Shown here: in pieces, positions 52,561-53,993 of the stretch
Position numbering within the stretch: the first letter of the stretch is position 1
How the letters are laid out: each line of letters opens with the position of its first letter
From: a bacterium
GTDB lineage: Bacteria; Bdellovibrionota; Bacteriovoracia; Bacteriovoracales; Bacteriovoracaceae
Direction: 5' to 3'
Assembly (NCBI GenBank): GCA_030425045.1
Contig: JAUHVL010000021.1
Coordinates: forward strand, 1 to 53,993
Length of the DNA stretch: 53,993 nt
Notes under the pieces: generated by a model
Told to the model about the DNA's origin: nothing
The model's input: the letters and a program-made list of their open reading frames with translations, nothing else
Databases searched by the model: none
Program-made: the position numbers and the translations under genes

Positions 52561-53343
52561 TCAAATAGAGATCTCTTTTGATAGAGTAATTTTGAAAGTA
52601 GTATCAGATGGGTAAGTCATGTGAACATAATCATCATCAACATCCGAGTTAAACTCTTTTTTTGAAACGTATCCACAATTTTTATATCCAATGAATCCAG
52701 TTTTTATTTTATCTTTAAATTTATCTTGAATGACTAAAGATAAAGAATTATCAGATTGGATCATTTCTTCAGTAATTTTAAATTTAAAGGTTGAAGCCTT
52801 AGAATTTGAAATAAGTTTTCCAATTGAATAGAGTTTATTTCCAATTTGATACTTTATTTGATGAAGATTGCTGTCATCGCCAAATACAATTGACTTCTTT
52901 TTAAATTCTCTAAGTTTTTTAAATTGAGCATTGCAAATACTTTCTTTTAGTTCCCACCAACAAAACTGATCAGCTTTGAAACCAGGCTTATTTAAACAAA
53001 GTTTACAATCACTTTTTAAGCAATGATTACAATTTCCAAGAAACAAATTCGTGTATGAACACTTCCTTTCTTTGTAACTGACATAGACATCTTTTTCATA
53101 GGTCGAAAAAATTGGAATATTTTTTATTCCTGAAATCTCCATTATGACTATGTCACCTTTTTCAATATTAGTGACAAAGCGGTTAGACTTTATTTCTTCA
53201 TTTTGAAAGATAATTTTAGTTAAGTTATCTTTCGTATCTAGTTTAACTTCTTGATCATTTGAACTCTTTTCTAAAGATTGATCTTCAAGTCCACACGATC
53301 CAAAAATAATAATTGAAAGAAGTAATATTAAATTAATTTTCAT
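52561..53343 (-). CDS. Cysteine-rich lipoprotein of unknown function
   Basis: The start at ATG 53343 follows AGGAG and gives a lipoprotein signal (MKINLILLLSIIIFGSC) with lipobox FGSC at ~14-17. The mature protein has a cysteine cluster near the centre (RKCSYTNLF, GNCNHCLKSDCKLC, FCWWELKESIC), possibly disulfide- or metal-bonded, and a beta-rich C-terminal half. It overlaps the preceding lipoprotein gene by 11 nt, so both are in one operon. No family recognised. Confidence 0.72.
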   Translation of the reverse strand: MKINLILLLSIIIFGSCGLEDQSLEKSSNDQEVKLDTKDNLTKIIFQNEEIKSNRFVTNIEKGDIVIMEISGIKNIPIFSTYEKDVYVSYKERKCSYTNLFLGNCNHCLKSDCKLCLNKPGFKADQFCWWELKESICNAQFKKLREFKKKSIVFGDDSNLHQIKYQIGNKLYSIGKLISNSKASTFKFKITEEMIQSDNSLSLVIQDKFKDKIKTGFIGYKNCGYVSKKEFNSDVDDDYVHMTYPSDTTFKITLSKEISI

Positions 53344-53689
53344 AATAATTATTCTCCTGGTTAAAATTGATAAAAGAATTATCTTCTCGTTGAAAGTCTC
53401 CACTTACTCCAAATTCTTCTAAATTAAGTAGAGTTTCTCTTCTTATCTTTTGATCCCTTTTTTCGAGCTTTTTATGAGAAAAATATCCGATTGTTGCACC
53501 AATTAGACCAAAGGTAAGACTGCCGATAAGAGCATTTTTGTTTCTTTGTTGTTGGCTAAAATATGCGCCTGTAGCAAATCCTATAGTTACTCCAGTACCT
53601 AAGCCTAGAAGTGTAGACTTTGATGTACTAGAGCATCCTGAAAAAGTTATTACTAATATTAATAGCAATGAAAGGTAACGGTTTTTAAT
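53333..53689 (-). CDS. Glycine-zipper lipoprotein, apparent ATT start
   Basis: An ATT at 53687-53689 lies 5 nt after a full AGGAGGT (53695-53701) and begins a textbook lipoprotein signal (MKNRYLSLLLILVITFSGC). The ATG-started frame from 53770 would place 27 basic residues before it and lacks a Shine-Dalgarno. After the lipidated Cys come glycine-zipper sequence (STLLGLGTGVTIGFATGAYF, IGSLTFGLIGATIGYF) and a charged tail. It resembles small outer-membrane glycine-zipper or entry-exclusion-type lipoproteins. First gene of the four-gene lipoprotein to PLA2-like operon. Confidence 0.7.
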   Translation of the reverse strand: MKNRYLSLLLILVITFSGCSSTSKSTLLGLGTGVTIGFATGAYFSQQQRNKNALIGSLTFGLIGATIGYFSHKKLEKRDQKIRRETLLNLEEFGVSGDFQREDNSFINFNQENNYYEN

Positions 53690-53801
53690 AAAAGACCTCC
53701 TGCTTTTGATCTTTTTAAGTAAATTTATTAATGAGTTCCTATTCTGAGTTTTATAGTTATCTGCAAACATTCTATAAAACTAAAGACTTATAAATTTTTG
53801 A

Positions 53802-53819
53802 ATACTAATTGATTAGTAT
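53802..53819. repeat. 8-bp inverted repeat
   Basis: ATACTAAT (53802-53809) and ATTAGTAT (53812-53819) are perfect inverted copies around TG in the divergent region between the lipoprotein operon and the plus-strand gene. It may be an operator. Confidence 0.35.
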
Positions 53820-53880
53820 AGAGTTAGTGGCCAGTCTGTATAAAGGTATGTCAGGCGTCCACCACCTCTAGTTTCATAAA

Positions 53881-53922
53881 GCCTCCTCCATTAGGCTGAT
53901 AACAAAGCTAAATTAAGGAGGC
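53881..53922 (+). promoter_or_regulatory. Hairpin that buries the ribosome-binding site of the gene at 53929
   Basis: GCCTCCT (53881-53887) pairs with AGGAGGC (53916-53922), which contains the AGGAGG Shine-Dalgarno. An inner stem TTAG(G)CT (53891-53897) pairs with AGCTAA (53906-53911). Together these give 13 base pairs in two stems. The folded form would block initiation at the ATG 7 nt downstream. Such hairpins limit translation of transposases, but the product here is not identified. Confidence 0.55.
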
Positions 53923-53928
53923 GACAGG

Positions 53929-53993
53929 ATGTCTGAGCAAATTGAAAAAATAGCAACTGAACTAAAAAAATACAGAAAATCTACCGGTAGTAA
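53929..53993 (+). CDS. Start of an unidentified gene, truncated by the window edge
   Basis: ATG at 53929 follows AGGAGG by 7 nt. Only 21 codons are visible (MSEQIEKIATELKKYRKSTG...), charged and helical. This could be the N-terminus of a transposase or DNA-binding protein, but too little is present to decide. Its ribosome-binding site is inside a hairpin. Confidence 0.5.
   Translation, partial: MSEQIEKIATELKKYRKSTGS

Noticed and set aside
53821-53890. A left terminal inverted repeat of an insertion sequence before the 53929 gene
   Set aside because: The other end is outside the window and no family-specific end sequence could be recognised.

Overview
The window is AT-rich, compact, Gram-negative DNA with about 55 genes, many of them exported or lipid-anchored. 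A Tad-type pilus cluster, DUF481 and DUF839/PhoX-like proteins, a PF07399-type antiporter and a secreted phospholipase D fit a Bdellovibrionota bacterium of the Bacteriovorax/Halobacteriovorax type. That placement is inference from gene content; no marker gene was aligned.

Layout. 1-5416 (minus) is a Tad/Flp pilus operon: Flp pilin, TadE/G-like protein, a second prepilin read from an overlapping frame, a CpaB-like membrane protein, secretin, CpaF/TadA ATPase and an unfinished exported protein. 5583-8265 (plus) holds a SPOR protein, mannose-1-phosphate guanylyltransferase and a gene cut by an in-frame TAG. 8270-12813 (minus) holds a START-domain protein, purB, a small barrel protein, a TolC-family protein and a small exported protein. 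12897-17916 (plus) is a KDO/envelope operon: kdsB, pyrG, kdsA, kdsC, DUF493, gpsA. Then come a dsbD-like gene, a YbgF-like lipoprotein with a FecR-domain protein, guaB-guaA, a vWA protein, a secreted PLD, a HAD protein, a DUF481 protein, MscS and a DUF839 protein. Next are dnaE (interrupted by TAA), a CsgG/FlgT-like lipoprotein, pyrD, a TPR protein, a leucine-rich protein, queC, a phosphohexomutase, a ferredoxin, an antiporter, an Mpo1-like protein, ilvE and an outer-membrane protein.

49520-49594 is tRNA-Val(GAC). From its 3' end to the window edge lies accessory DNA that looks like one end of an integrated element: a serine recombinase (broken by TGA), a zinc-ribbon ORF, an XRE regulator with a 12-bp palindromic operator-promoter, a degenerate phospholipase-A2-like protein, a ribbon-helix-helix-like protein (broken by TAA), two lipoproteins, and the start of a plus-strand gene whose ribosome-binding site is buried in a hairpin.

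Two patterns stand out. Three genes (kdsB, the FecR gene, an island lipoprotein) have no ATG/GTG/TTG that fits, but have ATT exactly 5 nt after a strong Shine-Dalgarno and at the expected N-terminus. This suggests recurrent AUU initiation. Four genes, including dnaE, are split by one in-frame stop with coding sequence continuing in phase. In two of these the downstream half also has a Shine-Dalgarno plus in-frame ATT, so separately translated halves are possible; assembly error or gene decay are the alternatives.
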